Positions 1-9,001 are shown, counted from the first letter of the stretch. The stretch: DNA of 64,000 bases from Dolichospermum sp. DET69 (GCA_017355425.1 CP070233.1:5699272-5763271), one strand, 5' to 3'. Numbers and translations are program-made. The notes: generated by a model from the sequence alone, not told the origin.

Positions 1-167
1 GTCATGCTGTATTCGCTCTATTATTCTTCTTTGGTCACTTGTGGCATGGTTCACGGACAATCTACCGTGATGTATTTGCCGGTGTGGAAATTGAAGAAGA
101 ACAAGTTGAATGGGGTCTTTTCCAGAAGCTGGGTGACAAGACAACTCGCCGCAGAAAGGAAGCTTAA
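1..167 (+). CDS. psbB: Photosystem II CP47 chlorophyll apoprotein, C-terminal end (partial)
   Basis: Reading frame 3 from the window edge encodes the last 54 residues of CP47, the inner antenna protein that binds chlorophyll beside the PSII reaction centre in the thylakoid membrane. The fragment begins inside the last transmembrane helix (phenylalanine-rich [14 protein letters not shown]), continues with the conserved YRDVFAGVE segment and ends in a basic tail (TTRRRKEA) with stop TAA at 165-167. psbT follows 98 bp downstream on the same strand, the usual cyanobacterial pairing. Only the 5' part is missing because of the window boundary. Confidence 0.95.
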   Translation, partial: HAVFALLFFFGHLWHGSRTIYRDVFAGVEIEEEQVEWGLFQKLGDKTTRRRKEA

Positions 168-265
168 AACTGGGATGAGGTGTGAAGTAGAAACATCTAC
201 TTCATGCTTTTTCTCTGGTTTGGTAAACTAAAATTACTGGCTCAATAGGCACAGATCTGAAAAAT

Positions 266-370
266 ATGGAAAGTGTTGCTTACATCTTGATTTTAGCCCT
301 AGCAATAGGTGTACTCTTTTTTTCGATTGCCTTCCGCGAACCCCCTCGGTTTGAGAAAAAAGAGAAGTAG
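266..370 (+). CDS. psbT: Photosystem II protein T (PsbT)
   Basis: A 34-residue membrane protein starting MESVAYILILALAIG, with a single hydrophobic helix (about residues 4-22) and a charged cytoplasmic tail rich in Lys/Glu. Length and sequence fit PsbT, a small PSII subunit at the dimer interface that helps stabilise and repair the QA region. It lies 98 bp after psbB and is probably co-transcribed with it; a strong hairpin follows at 409-448. Small size keeps it below usual gene-finder limits, but sequence and context are decisive. Confidence 0.95.
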   Translation: MESVAYILILALAIGVLFFSIAFREPPRFEKKEK

Positions 371-408
371 GTTATTTATTCCCACTTTACTAGGGAATAT
401 ATGCTAAT

Positions 409-448
409 AATATCCGTTGTTACTGATGATAGTAGCAACGGATATTTT
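409..448 (+). terminator. Hairpin after psbB-psbT
   Basis: Arms AATATCCGTTG.TACT (409-424) and AGTAGCAACGGATATT (431-446), with one mismatch or bulge and a 6-nt loop, then TT. It sits 38 bp after the psbT stop. It lacks a long T-run, so it may end transcription or protect the mRNA 3' end. Confidence 0.6.
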
Positions 449-456
449 AGTTTCAG

Positions 457-766
457 TAGGGCTTGCATAAAAGAAAGCAATAGCGTTGATAGATAAAGGT
501 TTACAGAGTTTTATCAGCAAACAGGTGCCAGATTATTGACAATAGATGTTTAAAACCCTTGCATTTTCACTCTTCAATAACCAGGTAAATTTGAGGACTC
601 ATTAACGGACCCGTGTCTTCCTTCTTCTTCCTTCTTCTTCCTTCTTCTTCCTTCTTCTTCCTTCTTCTTCCTTCTTCTTCCTTTCTTCTTCCTTTCTCCT
701 GACTCGGTGACTCCTGACTCGGTGACTCCTAACCCATGGCTTACGCCACGCTACGCTATCACGAAA
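457..766 (+). repeat. Dispersed repeat unit with polypyrimidine core, copy 1
   Basis: This element fills most of the 583-bp psbT-rpsA gap. It starts TAGGGCTTGCATAAAAGAAA, contains GATAGATAAAGGTTTACAG and GACTCATTA.CG, then about eight 10-bp CTTCTTCTTC units (616-695), two GACTCGGTGACTCCT units, and ends CCATGGCTTACGCCACGC..TATCACGAAA. A second copy at 56293-58717 has the same order of blocks but is split by a group II intron. No open reading frame with recognisable content is present. The remainder of the gap (767-953) holds the untranslated leader of rpsA, where I see nothing specific. Confidence 0.8.
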
Positions 767-953
767 AGACCTATTTCTTATTGACTGCTATATATGATAT
801 AATTTTATGTCTGGAAGTTGATATGTGTTAAGACTAGCTATTTTAAGCTAGGATAAGACAGCAGTGTAAGTGGAAATTGTCCTCCCACTACTTACATATA
901 AACTGAATTTATGACAAAACCTTTACGGAGACTAGACCCAGGAATACATTAGC

Positions 954-2021
954 ATGGTCAATCAGAACTTAACCGCTACAGAAATTGGATTTACCCACGA
1001 AGATTTCGCTGCTCTACTAGATAAATACGACTATCACTTCAGCCCTGGTGATGTCGTACCGGGTACAGTTTTCAGTATAGAGCCGCGCGGCGCTCTGATT
1101 GACATAGGTGCGAAAACCGCAGCATATATACCCATACAAGAAATGTCTATTAACCGGGTCGATGCCCCGGAAGAAGTCTTACAATCAAACGAAACACGGG
1201 AATTTTTCATCCTTACCGATGAAAATGAAGATGGTCAGCTCACCCTTTCAATTCGTCGGATTGAGTATATGCGGGCTTGGGAGCGAGTACGTCAGTTGCA
1301 AGCAGAAGATGCTACTGTTCGTTCTGGTGTTTTCGCAACCAACCGTGGTGGTGCATTAGTGCGAATTGAAGGATTACGCGGCTTTATCCCCGGTTCTCAT
1401 ATTAGCACTCGCAAACCCAAGGAAGATTTGGTAGGTGAAGACCTGCCTTTGAAATTCCTAGAAGTAGATGAAGAGCGTAACCGCTTAGTTCTTTCCCATC
1501 GTCGAGCGCTCGTTGAGCGGAAGATGAACCGTTTGGAAGTTGGCGAAGTGGTCATTGGTACTGTTCGCGGTATCAAACCTTACGGTGCTTTCATTGATAT
1601 CGGCGGCGTAAGCGGACTACTGCATATTTCCGAAATTTCCCACGAGCATATTGACACTCCTCATAGTGTATTCAATGTCAATGATGAAGTGAAAGTCATG
1701 ATCATTGACTTGGATGCAGAAAGAGGACGGATTTCGCTGTCTACTAAACAGTTGGAACCCGAACCTGGTGACATGATCAAGAACCGTGATTTGGTTTATG
1801 ATAAGGCTGAAGAAATGGCAGCTAAGTATCGGGAACAATTGCTTGCTAAACAGCAAGGTATTACTACACCTGTGGAAGCTACAGATGTGGAAGCTACAGA
1901 TGTAGAAGCTACAAATGTGGAAGCCGTTGCTGAAGAAGTTGCACCTGTGGAAGCTGTAGTTGAGGAAGAAATTCCCGCAGCCACAGAGATTGAAGAAGAG
2001 ATTCCCGCAGCTATTGAATAA
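954..2021 (+). CDS. rpsA: 30S ribosomal protein S1
   Basis: 355 residues with three S1 RNA-binding (OB-fold) domains: about 32-105 (FSPGDVVPGTVFSIEPRGAL), 120-185 (VRSGVFATNRGGALVRIEGL) and 197-270 (LEVGEVVIGTVRGIKPYGAF). This three-domain form is typical of cyanobacteria and chloroplasts; proteobacterial S1 has six. S1 helps bind mRNA to the 30S subunit, which matters in cyanobacteria because many genes lack a strong Shine-Dalgarno site. The acidic C-terminal tail contains repeated VEAT[D/N] units encoded by imperfect 15-bp repeats (about 1870-1925), a likely length-variable stretch. A terminator follows at 2073. Confidence 0.95.
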   Translation: MVNQNLTATEIGFTHEDFAALLDKYDYHFSPGDVVPGTVFSIEPRGALIDIGAKTAAYIPIQEMSINRVDAPEEVLQSNETREFFILTDENEDGQLTLSIRRIEYMRAWERVRQLQAEDATVRSGVFATNRGGALVRIEGLRGFIPGSHISTRKPKEDLVGEDLPLKFLEVDEERNRLVLSHRRALVERKMNRLEVGEVVIGTVRGIKPYGAFIDIGGVSGLLHISEISHEHIDTPHSVFNVNDEVKVMIIDLDAERGRISLSTKQLEPEPGDMIKNRDLVYDKAEEMAAKYREQLLAKQQGITTPVEATDVEATDVEATNVEAVAEEVAPVEAVVEEEIPAATEIEEEIPAAIE

Positions 2022-2072
2022 TAGATTGATAATTGTAAGTAATTACAACTCAGATTGTTAAAGTATATTAGG

Positions 2073-2097
2073 AAGAGGGAAAGCCCTCTTTTTTTTT
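2073..2097 (+). terminator. Rho-independent terminator of rpsA
   Basis: AAGAGGG (2073-2079) and CCCTCTT (2084-2090) form a short perfect stem followed by a run of T to 2097, a canonical intrinsic terminator 51 bp after the rpsA stop. Confidence 0.88.
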
Positions 2098-2143
2098 ACT
2101 TACAATCTAATATCTGCAATTAATATGAGGAGGGTGAGATATT

Positions 2144-2878
2144 TTGGTAACTATTAAATGTAAAAACATTGCATTTTCTAATATTGAAGCAATTTTATTT
2201 GATAAAAACGGGACTTTAGAAGATTCTGAGTCATATTTAAGAACATTAGGACAAAAAGGGGCGCGGATGATAGACGCGCAAGTTCCCGGTATTGGTGAAC
2301 CTTTGTTAATGGCTTTTGGTATTAATGGCGATTTTTTAGATCCAGCAGGTTTAATATCTGTAGCGAGTCGCAAAGAAACGGAAGTTGCAGCAGCAGCCTA
2401 TATTGCGGAAACTGGGAGAGGATGGTTTGAATCTTTAAAAATTGCCCGTCACGCTTTAGAAGAAGCAGATCAATATGTTGGTAAAACTCCTTCACCTTTA
2501 TTTGTGGGGAGTTTGGAGGTATTAAAGTCTTTGTCAGTAGCGGGGTTAAAATTGGGGATTCTGTCAGCAGCGACGACTGAAGAGGTCAAGAAATTTGTGA
2601 CTATTCACGAGTTAGGCGCTTATTTGCAACTGGAAAAGGGAGTTGATGAAGGTCCAAGTAAACCAGATCCAGCACTGTTTTTAGAAGCTTGTGAAGCCTT
2701 GGGAGTAGCGCCAGAGAGAACTTTAATGGTGGGCGATTCTGTGGGTGATATGCAAATGGCACGTGATGCTAAAGCCGCTGGATGTATTGGGATTACTTGG
2801 ATTGGTAGGGCAGATCATGTTAAAGGTGCAGATGTGGTGATTAATCAACTTGATGAAATTCAGATAATTGGGGATTGA
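2144..2878 (+). CDS. HAD-superfamily hydrolase
   Basis: 244 residues in the haloacid dehalogenase fold. Motif I is FDKNGTLED (residues about 20-28), motif II the Ser/Thr in ILSAATTEE, motif III the Lys in GPSKPDP, and motif IV MVGDSVGDMQMA. The start is a TTG chosen because a perfect AGGAGG lies at 2128-2133, about 11 nt upstream, and no ATG in frame precedes it. Motif I is DxN rather than DxD, so the usual general acid/base aspartate is asparagine; the neighbouring DKxGT form recalls P-type ATPases. The substrate is unknown; small phosphorylated metabolites are typical for the fold. MscS gene follows 54 bp on, so the two may be co-transcribed. Confidence 0.8.
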   Translation: MVTIKCKNIAFSNIEAILFDKNGTLEDSESYLRTLGQKGARMIDAQVPGIGEPLLMAFGINGDFLDPAGLISVASRKETEVAAAAYIAETGRGWFESLKIARHALEEADQYVGKTPSPLFVGSLEVLKSLSVAGLKLGILSAATTEEVKKFVTIHELGAYLQLEKGVDEGPSKPDPALFLEACEALGVAPERTLMVGDSVGDMQMARDAKAAGCIGITWIGRADHVKGADVVINQLDEIQIIGD

Positions 2879-2932
2879 ATTATTGTCTAATTTCACGTTG
2901 ATGGAAATGAAAATATAAAAGAGGAGTGCTAC

Positions 2933-3949
2933 ATGATTCAATGGATAATACCGTGGATTATACCTGTGGTATTTATTCTAGCTGGCTTACTTGCTGGGAT
3001 AATTGGCGAAAAAGTTATTTTCATAAAATTGAAAATATTTGTTGCTAATCAAAAAATTCCTGGTAGTGAAATTATATTTGAATCACTGCACAGAATGACC
3101 TTTATTTGGTTTGTTTTGGTAGGGTTTTTCTGGGCTATTCTCAGTTCTCCTATCAAGCCAGATATCACTAATGTCCTCCAAAAAATTCTCACTATAGTTT
3201 TACTGTATTCAGTAACTTTAGTCTTGGCTAGATTGACATCCGGTTTTGTACATTTATTTCTTTGCAGAACGGAAGGAGTTTCTACATCATTAATTTCTAA
3301 TTTAGCTAAAGCTGCTGTTTTGGTTTTGGGAACATTAATTCTCTTACAAACTGTGGGTATTGAAATTACACCCATTATTACGACCTTAGGAATTGGAGGT
3401 TTAGCGGTAGGTTTAGCACTACAAGATACTTTAGCCAATTTATTTTCTGGTTTTTATTTAATTGTTTCTCAACAGGTAAGAAGTGGAGATTATATAAAAT
3501 TAGATGATGGTAATCAAGGTTATGTCACAGATATTACCTGGCGTAATACTACGATCAAAGAAATTTCTAACAATGTCATTATTGTCCCTAATTCTAAGTT
3601 GGCTTCGGCAATTTTCACTAATTATCATCTTCCGGCTAAGGAAATTACTTTAACAATGAATGTGGGTGTAAGCTACGATAGTGATTTGGAATTAGTGGAA
3701 AGGGTAACGGTAGAAGTTGCGAAAGAAGTTATGCGGGAAATTGCACCGGAATTAATTGCAAATGAACCGTATATGAGATTTCATACTTTTAATGCTTATA
3801 GTATTGATTTTACTCTTTATATGCGTGTCAGTGAATTTTTTGATCAACGAATTGGTAAACATCTGTTTGTGAAGAAATTACACAAACGTTTTCAGAGAGA
3901 AGGGATTCAAATTCCTTTTCCTGTTAGAGATATTAGACATATTGCATAA
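2933..3949 (+). CDS. MscS-family mechanosensitive ion channel
   Basis: 338 residues. Four hydrophobic segments lie in the first about 170 residues (starting WIIPWIIPVVFILAGLLAGI). The pore helix and MscS signature follow in the stretch GIGGLAVGLALQDTLANLFSG, then the beta domain with VRSGDYIKLDDG and NNVIIVPNSKLA, and an alpha/beta C-terminal domain. Such channels open under membrane tension to release solutes on hypo-osmotic shock. The start ATG has GAGGAG 8-10 nt upstream. The gene converges with the minus-strand operon ending at 4010; a GCGATCGC site lies between them. Confidence 0.92.
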   Translation: MIQWIIPWIIPVVFILAGLLAGIIGEKVIFIKLKIFVANQKIPGSEIIFESLHRMTFIWFVLVGFFWAILSSPIKPDITNVLQKILTIVLLYSVTLVLARLTSGFVHLFLCRTEGVSTSLISNLAKAAVLVLGTLILLQTVGIEITPIITTLGIGGLAVGLALQDTLANLFSGFYLIVSQQVRSGDYIKLDDGNQGYVTDITWRNTTIKEISNNVIIVPNSKLASAIFTNYHLPAKEITLTMNVGVSYDSDLELVERVTVEVAKEVMREIAPELIANEPYMRFHTFNAYSIDFTLYMRVSEFFDQRIGKHLFVKKLHKRFQREGIQIPFPVRDIRHIA

Positions 3950-4009
3950 TTGTTTCTATGGTACGATAGAGGGTTTTATCTATTTTTGGTGCTCTTGGCG
4001 ATCGCTTTT

Positions 4010-4324
4010 TTAGCTATTCTGATCAATTAACAATACTTGAAATCCTGGTTCTAAAGTATCATCTTCACAGACTTCATAACCAAGAGTTTGAAATGCTTGC
4101 CGAAAAGCGTTAATACTCTCCTCTCTAGGAACATCTGGTGGCCAATATTCTTCGTTTTGAGCATCTGGCCACCACCATGCTTGATCATATTCTGCTGCCC
4201 AAGCTATACAGTTATAGTCAATCGTATCTGGACTTGTAAGTTTATATCCGTAGACAATTAGGTTAGGAAAATCGCGCTCAACAAGTGTTCTTACATACCT
4301 AACCCAAGCATTATTACTTACCAC
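4010..4324 (-). CDS. Conserved hypothetical protein (small, Trp-rich)
   Basis: 104 residues, last gene of a five-gene minus-strand run. It overlaps the preceding gene's stop by 7 bp, so the two are probably translationally coupled. The central part is rich in Trp, Tyr and Asp (NCIAWAAEYDQAWWWPD), which resembles small cyanobacterial proteins of the DUF7689 type with a Cys-Ile-Ala-Trp-Ala core; I am not certain of the family. No signal peptide or membrane segment. Function unknown. Confidence 0.75.
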   Translation of the reverse strand: MVSNNAWVRYVRTLVERDFPNLIVYGYKLTSPDTIDYNCIAWAAEYDQAWWWPDAQNEEYWPPDVPREESINAFRQAFQTLGYEVCEDDTLEPGFQVLLIDQNS

Positions 4325-4641
4325 TCATAGCCCCTTTGCTTACCCCATTCTAGCCATGCTTTAGTCATTTCTTTTGTATTTCCCCTATAATTTGGAGGTA
4401 CAGGATCTTCTCGGGAAATAGATTTTAATGCCCAAAACCAACGTCCAGATTTTTTCTCTAATTCTCTGAGTAGTAAAGGTATTACAGCTTCATCCATGCC
4501 TATAATCTGTTGATATGCAGGGTGCATACACATTTGATTAGTTGATGATACACCACGATTTTCTTCACGCCACTGGTTAACAAGTGTAGTGAAAGTTGCT
4601 TCTATTTCCGCTTGTCTGGAAGAGGTTTGTAGTTTTTCCAT
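4318..4641 (-). CDS. Conserved hypothetical protein
   Basis: 107 residues, soluble, with a helical N-terminal half (EATFTTLVNQWREEN) and a conserved-looking block IIGMDEAVIPLLLRELEKKSGRWFWALKS cut here for length to its key residues: G-M-D-E-A, R-E-L, and W-F-W-A-L. The order 'Asp-Pro-Val-Pro' then a Trp-containing helix at the C terminus is seen in many bacterial small proteins of unknown function. It starts 32 bp after the PIN gene stop and overlaps the next gene. Function unknown. Confidence 0.7.
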   Translation of the reverse strand: MEKLQTSSRQAEIEATFTTLVNQWREENRGVSSTNQMCMHPAYQQIIGMDEAVIPLLLRELEKKSGRWFWALKSISREDPVPPNYRGNTKEMTKAWLEWGKQRGYEW

Positions 4642-4673
4642 ATTATTTAGTTTTAAGCTACTCTCTTGGGCGA

Positions 4674-5279
4674 CTACCTAACCAAAAGTTTACCATTTCT
4701 TCTTGCTGCGGAGATCGCATTATGATTAGCGGTAAAAACTTGAATACCAGAAACAGTTAAATAATCACTATCGTCTGTAATTATTTGCTTCACTCCAGCT
4801 TTATCCATAGCTTCTAATATGAGCAAGTCATAACCATCAAGTGGATGTGTTTGGAATCTTCTTCGTGATGTATTTGTAGTAGTTTCATCAACTATGATTT
4901 CCGTACAGGCTGCAATTGATATAACTTGACTCCAAGCAGTTTCAACCTCAGTTACAACTTTAGTCCTTTCTACTGGATAGTTATGGCGGTATTCTTTGGG
5001 TTTTAATGTAGGAGAAAAAATTACCCTTTCAGTTTGTTCAATCTGGTGTGCTAACTCTGCTAAAGAAAGACCACAATATAAAAGTAGTGATTCTGTAGAT
5101 ATGGCTTGTGCCAAATAAGAAGGATAATCCGTAATCTGATATGCTAGAGCTGATCTACTCGCATTAGTATAACTGTACCAATACCAGACGTTACTATCAA
5201 CTAAAAAAAGGTCGTCCTGTTTAGGAGTGTCAGAACAGATATCAACTACTTCAGCTTGAACTATATAATTCACTGACAT
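4674..5279 (-). CDS. PIN-domain protein (putative ribonuclease)
   Basis: 201 residues. The PIN-type acidic pattern is visible: Asp28 in FLVDSNVWYW, Glu75 in LSLAELAH, Asp148/Asp151 in PLDGYDLLILEA and Asp169-172 in IITDDSDYL, followed by a strand ending FTANHN. PIN domains are metal-dependent RNases and form the toxin of VapBC pairs. Here it does not follow a small antitoxin gene; it overlaps by one base (TAATG) the stop of a STAS-like gene, which in turn follows a GHKL ATPase. The context suggests a regulated nuclease rather than a simple toxin, but this is inference. Confidence 0.78.
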   Translation of the reverse strand: MSVNYIVQAEVVDICSDTPKQDDLFLVDSNVWYWYSYTNASRSALAYQITDYPSYLAQAISTESLLLYCGLSLAELAHQIEQTERVIFSPTLKPKEYRHNYPVERTKVVTEVETAWSQVISIAACTEIIVDETTTNTSRRRFQTHPLDGYDLLILEAMDKAGVKQIITDDSDYLTVSGIQVFTANHNAISAARRNGKLLVR

Positions 5280-5626
5280 TAGAGGTTATTAGCCTGTTCA
5301 CTTATTACTTGGTCTAATCTATCACGAAACTTAGGGTCAGAGTAATAGCGTTTTGAATTTTCAATCACCAGCTTGAGTGTTTGCCTACCAACTGGTTTAA
5401 GGTCAGAAAATTTTAATAAGCGGTTAAGATTGTCCGGTGAAATATCTCGCAATAGTTGTCCAATAGCAAAATTGAAAAACGGAGAAGCAAAAATTTCCAC
5501 TCCGTTAAAGTCTAATTCTACAGGTTGATCAGCTTGTAATTCTGGATGAACTAAGTCATACACCTTTTGTCCATCAATAGGTGTAATACAGTTTTTACCT
5601 ACTAGGGTTAGGATTTCGTGTTTCAT
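5279..5626 (-). CDS. STAS-like domain protein (DUF4325 type)
   Basis: 115 residues from ATG at 5626, which has GGGAGAGG 8-13 nt upstream; an earlier in-frame ATG at 5671 would overlap the ATPase gene by 29 bp and lacks such a site. The pattern VELDFNGVEIFASPFFNFAIG is the strand-turn-helix of a STAS-like fold, where anti-sigma-antagonists carry their phosphorylatable Ser; here it is Ala-Ser-Pro. DUF4325 proteins are regularly paired with histidine-kinase-like ATPases. It sits 16 bp after the ATPase gene and overlaps the PIN gene by one base, so the three are one operon. Confidence 0.78.
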   Translation of the reverse strand: MKHEILTLVGKNCITPIDGQKVYDLVHPELQADQPVELDFNGVEIFASPFFNFAIGQLLRDISPDNLNRLLKFSDLKPVGRQTLKLVIENSKRYYSDPKFRDRLDQVISEQANNL

Positions 5627-5642
5627 CGTCTCAACCTCTCCC

Positions 5643-6518
5643 TTAAAAGAAAAGTTCATCGTCTGCTTCAAAGTCTAAAGTATAATATGATTCGTCACAA
5701 AGGAGTGTGATGTTTACCAGGGTTCCTGCAAAAAAAGTTTCTCGATTTTCGTAAACTTCTTGGTTTTCATTAATTATCGCATATCCATCATGACTGAAAA
5801 TTTGAAGTTTTCCTTTATTTATTTGTACGAACTGTTTTAAAAAGTCAAGACCCATTCCACCTGTTACACTTCCAAGTCTTGTACTTGCCCCTGCTTGAAA
5901 AGCCCATTGTAAAGCTTGATCTGCTTGTAAGTTGGGGTTTTGTTGAAATTCACGTACATTGTGAGGTATTCCTAACCCAAAGTCTACTACAGTCAGTTTT
6001 AATTCCCCTAACTTGGGGTAATGTTGTCCACAGCTAAATATACCAATATCTGTTTTGCTATGCTCAAAAGCATTGGCGTAAATTTCCCAAGCTGTTCCTA
6101 CAATACTTTGTTTCAACAAATCACTGATGCGAACCCAGCCTCTACCTAACCATTCTTCGGCTAGATAGTGAACTAAACTATCTCTATTTTGATATTTGTC
6201 TTCTCTGTAAGGAATAGAATTGCCTATCCAAGCTTCTTCCCCACTATTGAAAGCGTGTTTGAAGCCATTTTGACGCAAATTCATGCCAACATGATTTTTT
6301 ACTGTGTCCCAATTAAAAATTACTGTACAGCCTTCAGACTCTATCAGTCTAGCTAAACCACCAATGAAGGCAACAGCGTTTTGTTGTAAAAAATAACACT
6401 TTGAAAAATCAAAAATTACTTCTTTTTCACCTGTTTGAATTTGCTGCCAAAGTCTAAACAAGTTATCAAAGTCTCTTGGACTATCGTTAATAGTGGGAAC
6501 TTTGAGAATGAGACTCAC
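5643..6518 (-). CDS. GHKL (histidine-kinase-like) ATPase with N-terminal STAS-like region
   Basis: 291 residues, first gene of the operon. Residues 1-95 look like a STAS-like fold (VIFDFSKCYFLQQNAVAFIGGL). Residues about 130-285 form an ATP-binding GHKL domain: N box WEIYANAFEHS (144-154), G1 box VDFGLGIP (178-185) and G2 box TGGMGLDFLKQF (219-230). There is no His-phosphotransfer helix, so it is not a classical sensor kinase; it resembles anti-sigma-kinase or Hsp90-type uses of the fold. A partner for the STAS-like protein next door is likely. No transmembrane segment. Confidence 0.8.
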   Translation of the reverse strand: MSLILKVPTINDSPRDFDNLFRLWQQIQTGEKEVIFDFSKCYFLQQNAVAFIGGLARLIESEGCTVIFNWDTVKNHVGMNLRQNGFKHAFNSGEEAWIGNSIPYREDKYQNRDSLVHYLAEEWLGRGWVRISDLLKQSIVGTAWEIYANAFEHSKTDIGIFSCGQHYPKLGELKLTVVDFGLGIPHNVREFQQNPNLQADQALQWAFQAGASTRLGSVTGGMGLDFLKQFVQINKGKLQIFSHDGYAIINENQEVYENRETFFAGTLVNITLLCDESYYTLDFEADDELFF

Positions 6519-6606
6519 AAATTTTTTTGAAAATTTTCAATTAAAATTATACCTCATAAAATCTTTAGGGGCAATTCAAGAATTACCATTACCTTTGAAT
6601 CACGAT

Positions 6607-6640
6607 AAAAAATCCCCCACCTTGCGGCAGGGGATTTTTA
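6607..6640 (-). terminator. Terminator downstream of psaB
   Basis: AAAAATCCCC..CCTTGCGG..GGGGATTTTT gives a GC stem flanked by A- and T-runs, working in both directions; it lies 25 bp beyond the psaB stop and can end psaAB transcription. Confidence 0.82.
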
Positions 6641-6664
6641 ATTACTTACAACCAGTAGTTAGGA

Positions 6665-8896
6665 TCAACCGAACTTACCAGCAGTAGAGGCAATGAGGAA
6701 GGCTGCGTAAGTGAGGATGTAGCCAACAGTGAAGTGAGCTAAACCAACCACACGAGCTTGAACAATGGAGAGAGCAACGGGCTTGTCCTTCCAGCGAACC
6801 AAGTTAGCAAGAGGAGTGCGTTCGTGCGCCCAAACCAAGGTTTCAATTAACTCTTGCCAGTAACCTCTCCAAGAGATGAGGAACATGAAACCGGTTGCCC
6901 AAACTAGGTGTCCAAATAAGAACATCCAAGCCCAAACAGACAGGTTATTCATACCGTAGGGGTTGTAACCGTTAATCAACTGAGCAGAGTTTGCCCAGAG
7001 GTAATCACGGAACCAGCCCATCAGGTAGGTAGAGTTTTCGTTGAACTGAGCAACGTTACCTTGCCAAATCCCTAAATGTTTCCAGTGCCAGTAGAAGGTT
7101 ACCCAACCAATGGTATTCAACATCCAGAACATGGATAGGTAGAATGAGTCCCATGCGGAGATATCGCAAGTACCGCCACGGCCGGGACCGTCGCAGGGGA
7201 ACGCATAACCGAAGTCCTTTTTATCGGGCATCAGTTTAGAACCACGAGCATCCAAAGCACCCTTAACGAGTACCAAGGTGGTGGTGTGGATAGCCAAAGC
7301 GAAAGCGTGGTGAACCAAGAAATCGCCAGGTCCAATTGTCAAGAACAAAGAATTTGTTCCTGAGTTGATAGCTTCTAACCAGCCAGACAACCAAACGTTA
7401 CCAGCATTGGGGTAAGCGGTGTAAGCAATACTGTCGGGGTTAGACAACAGTACATTCAAGCCATACAGAGCTTTACCTTGAGCAGCTTGGATGAATTGAG
7501 CAAATACTGGCTCAATCAAAATTTGTTTTTCAGGAGTACCGAACGCAACAACTACGTCGTTGTGAACATATAAACCTAGGGTGTGGAAACCCAAGAAGAG
7601 AGATACCCAGCTCAGGTGGGAAATGATCGCTTCTTTGTGTTGTAACATCCGGTCAAGGACGTTACCTTTGTTTTGTTCGGGGTCGTAGTCACGAACCCAG
7701 AAAATTGCTGCGTGAGCAAAAGCACCAACCATCAAGAAACCAGCGATGTACTGGTGGTGGGTGTAGAGCGCTGCCTGTGTTGTGTAATCCTTAGCGATGA
7801 ACGCGTAAGGAGGCAGAGCGTACATATGCTGCGCTACCAAGGAACAAACAGTTCCCAAAGATGCCAAAGCTAATGACAACTGGAAGTGCAGGGAGTTGTT
7901 GATGGTGTCGTAAAGACCTTGGTGAGGCAGGTTAAACTGACCTTCGCTTTTGCTACCAGGGATTAAACCGGCTTTGGAGTTGAGCATTTCTTTGATGCTG
8001 TGACCAATTCCGAAGTTAGTCCGGTACATATGACCAGCGATGATGAACAAAACTGCGATCGCCAAGTGGTGGTGAGCCATGTCAGTCAACCACAAGGATT
8101 CTGTTTGGGGGTGGAAACCGCCCAAGAAGGTAAGAATCGCAGTTCCTGCACCGGTGGAAGTTCCAAATAATTGGCCAGCGGTGTCAGGGTTCTGAGCGTA
8201 AACGCCCCAGTTACCTGTGAAGAAGGGGGTTAAACCTTCTGGATGAGGAGCTACAGTCAAGAAGTTATCCCAGCCCACGTGAATACCACGAGATTCAGGA
8301 ATAGCAACGTGAACCAAGTGACCAGCCCAAGCTAGAGAACTAACACCGAATAAAGCCGATAAGTGGTGGTTTAAACGGGGTTCAGCACTCTTGAACCAAG
8401 AGAGGCTAGGACGGAACTTGGGTTGTAAATGTAACCAGCCAGCAAACAGGAACAATGCTGACAACAGGAGCAAACCAACAGAACCAGTATATAGTTCGGT
8501 GTTTGTCCGCATCCCGATTGTGTACCACCAGTGATAAACACCGGAGTAAGCAATGTTTACAGGGTTGCTTGCACCAGCTTGGGTGAAAGCTTCAATTGCA
8601 GGTTGACCGAAGTGAGGGTCCCAAATTGCATGGGCAATAGGACGGACGTGCAGGGGATCTTTAATCCACTGTTCAAAGTTACCTTGCCAGGCCACGTGAA
8701 ACAGGAGGCTGGATGCCCACAGGAAGATGATTGCCAAGTGACCGAAGTGCGTAGCGAAAATCTTTTGGTAAAGATTTTCCTCCGTCATGCCATCGTGGCT
8801 TTCAAAGTCGTTGCCTGTAGCGATCGCATACCAAATCCGACGAGTAGTCGGGTCCTGTGCGAGATCCTGGCTAAATTTGGGAAATTTTGTTGCCAT
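6665..8896 (-). CDS. psaB: Photosystem I P700 apoprotein A2
   Basis: 743 residues, the full length of PsaB. The protein spans the thylakoid membrane 11 times and, with PsaA, binds P700, the electron-transfer chlorophylls, phylloquinones and the FX cluster. The FX loop [15 protein letters not shown] supplies two of four Cys ligands. The start [20 protein letters not shown] is the family N terminus. Second gene of psaA-psaB; the 105-bp spacer carries a perfect 17-bp inverted repeat. The ribosome site is weak, so translation may depend on the upstream gene. No truncation or frameshift. Confidence 0.98.
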   Translation of the reverse strand: MATKFPKFSQDLAQDPTTRRIWYAIATGNDFESHDGMTEENLYQKIFATHFGHLAIIFLWASSLLFHVAWQGNFEQWIKDPLHVRPIAHAIWDPHFGQPAIEAFTQAGASNPVNIAYSGVYHWWYTIGMRTNTELYTGSVGLLLLSALFLFAGWLHLQPKFRPSLSWFKSAEPRLNHHLSALFGVSSLAWAGHLVHVAIPESRGIHVGWDNFLTVAPHPEGLTPFFTGNWGVYAQNPDTAGQLFGTSTGAGTAILTFLGGFHPQTESLWLTDMAHHHLAIAVLFIIAGHMYRTNFGIGHSIKEMLNSKAGLIPGSKSEGQFNLPHQGLYDTINNSLHFQLSLALASLGTVCSLVAQHMYALPPYAFIAKDYTTQAALYTHHQYIAGFLMVGAFAHAAIFWVRDYDPEQNKGNVLDRMLQHKEAIISHLSWVSLFLGFHTLGLYVHNDVVVAFGTPEKQILIEPVFAQFIQAAQGKALYGLNVLLSNPDSIAYTAYPNAGNVWLSGWLEAINSGTNSLFLTIGPGDFLVHHAFALAIHTTTLVLVKGALDARGSKLMPDKKDFGYAFPCDGPGRGGTCDISAWDSFYLSMFWMLNTIGWVTFYWHWKHLGIWQGNVAQFNENSTYLMGWFRDYLWANSAQLINGYNPYGMNNLSVWAWMFLFGHLVWATGFMFLISWRGYWQELIETLVWAHERTPLANLVRWKDKPVALSIVQARVVGLAHFTVGYILTYAAFLIASTAGKFG

Positions 8897-8948
8897 AGGT
8901 GTGATGTGTCCTCTGACCTTTAGCCATGTAATGTCAGCAAAATCTTAG

Positions 8949-8990
8949 ATTTTGGATTTTGGATTAAATCTCAAATCCAAAATCCAAAAT
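8949..8990. repeat. Perfect 17-bp inverted repeat between psaA and psaB
   Basis: ATTTTGGATTTTGGATT at 8949-8965 and its exact complement at 8974-8990 with an 8-nt loop. Each arm is itself two and a half copies of a TTTTGGA heptamer, so the hairpin looks built from STRR-type units. It lies inside the psaA-psaB transcript, where a stem could set relative psaA and psaB mRNA levels. Confidence 0.85.
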
Positions 8991-9001
8991 TATACTGATT
9001 T

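Noticed and set aside
4674-5626. Simple VapBC toxin-antitoxin pair
   Set aside because: The gene before the PIN protein is STAS-like, not a DNA-binding antitoxin, and an ATPase precedes both.
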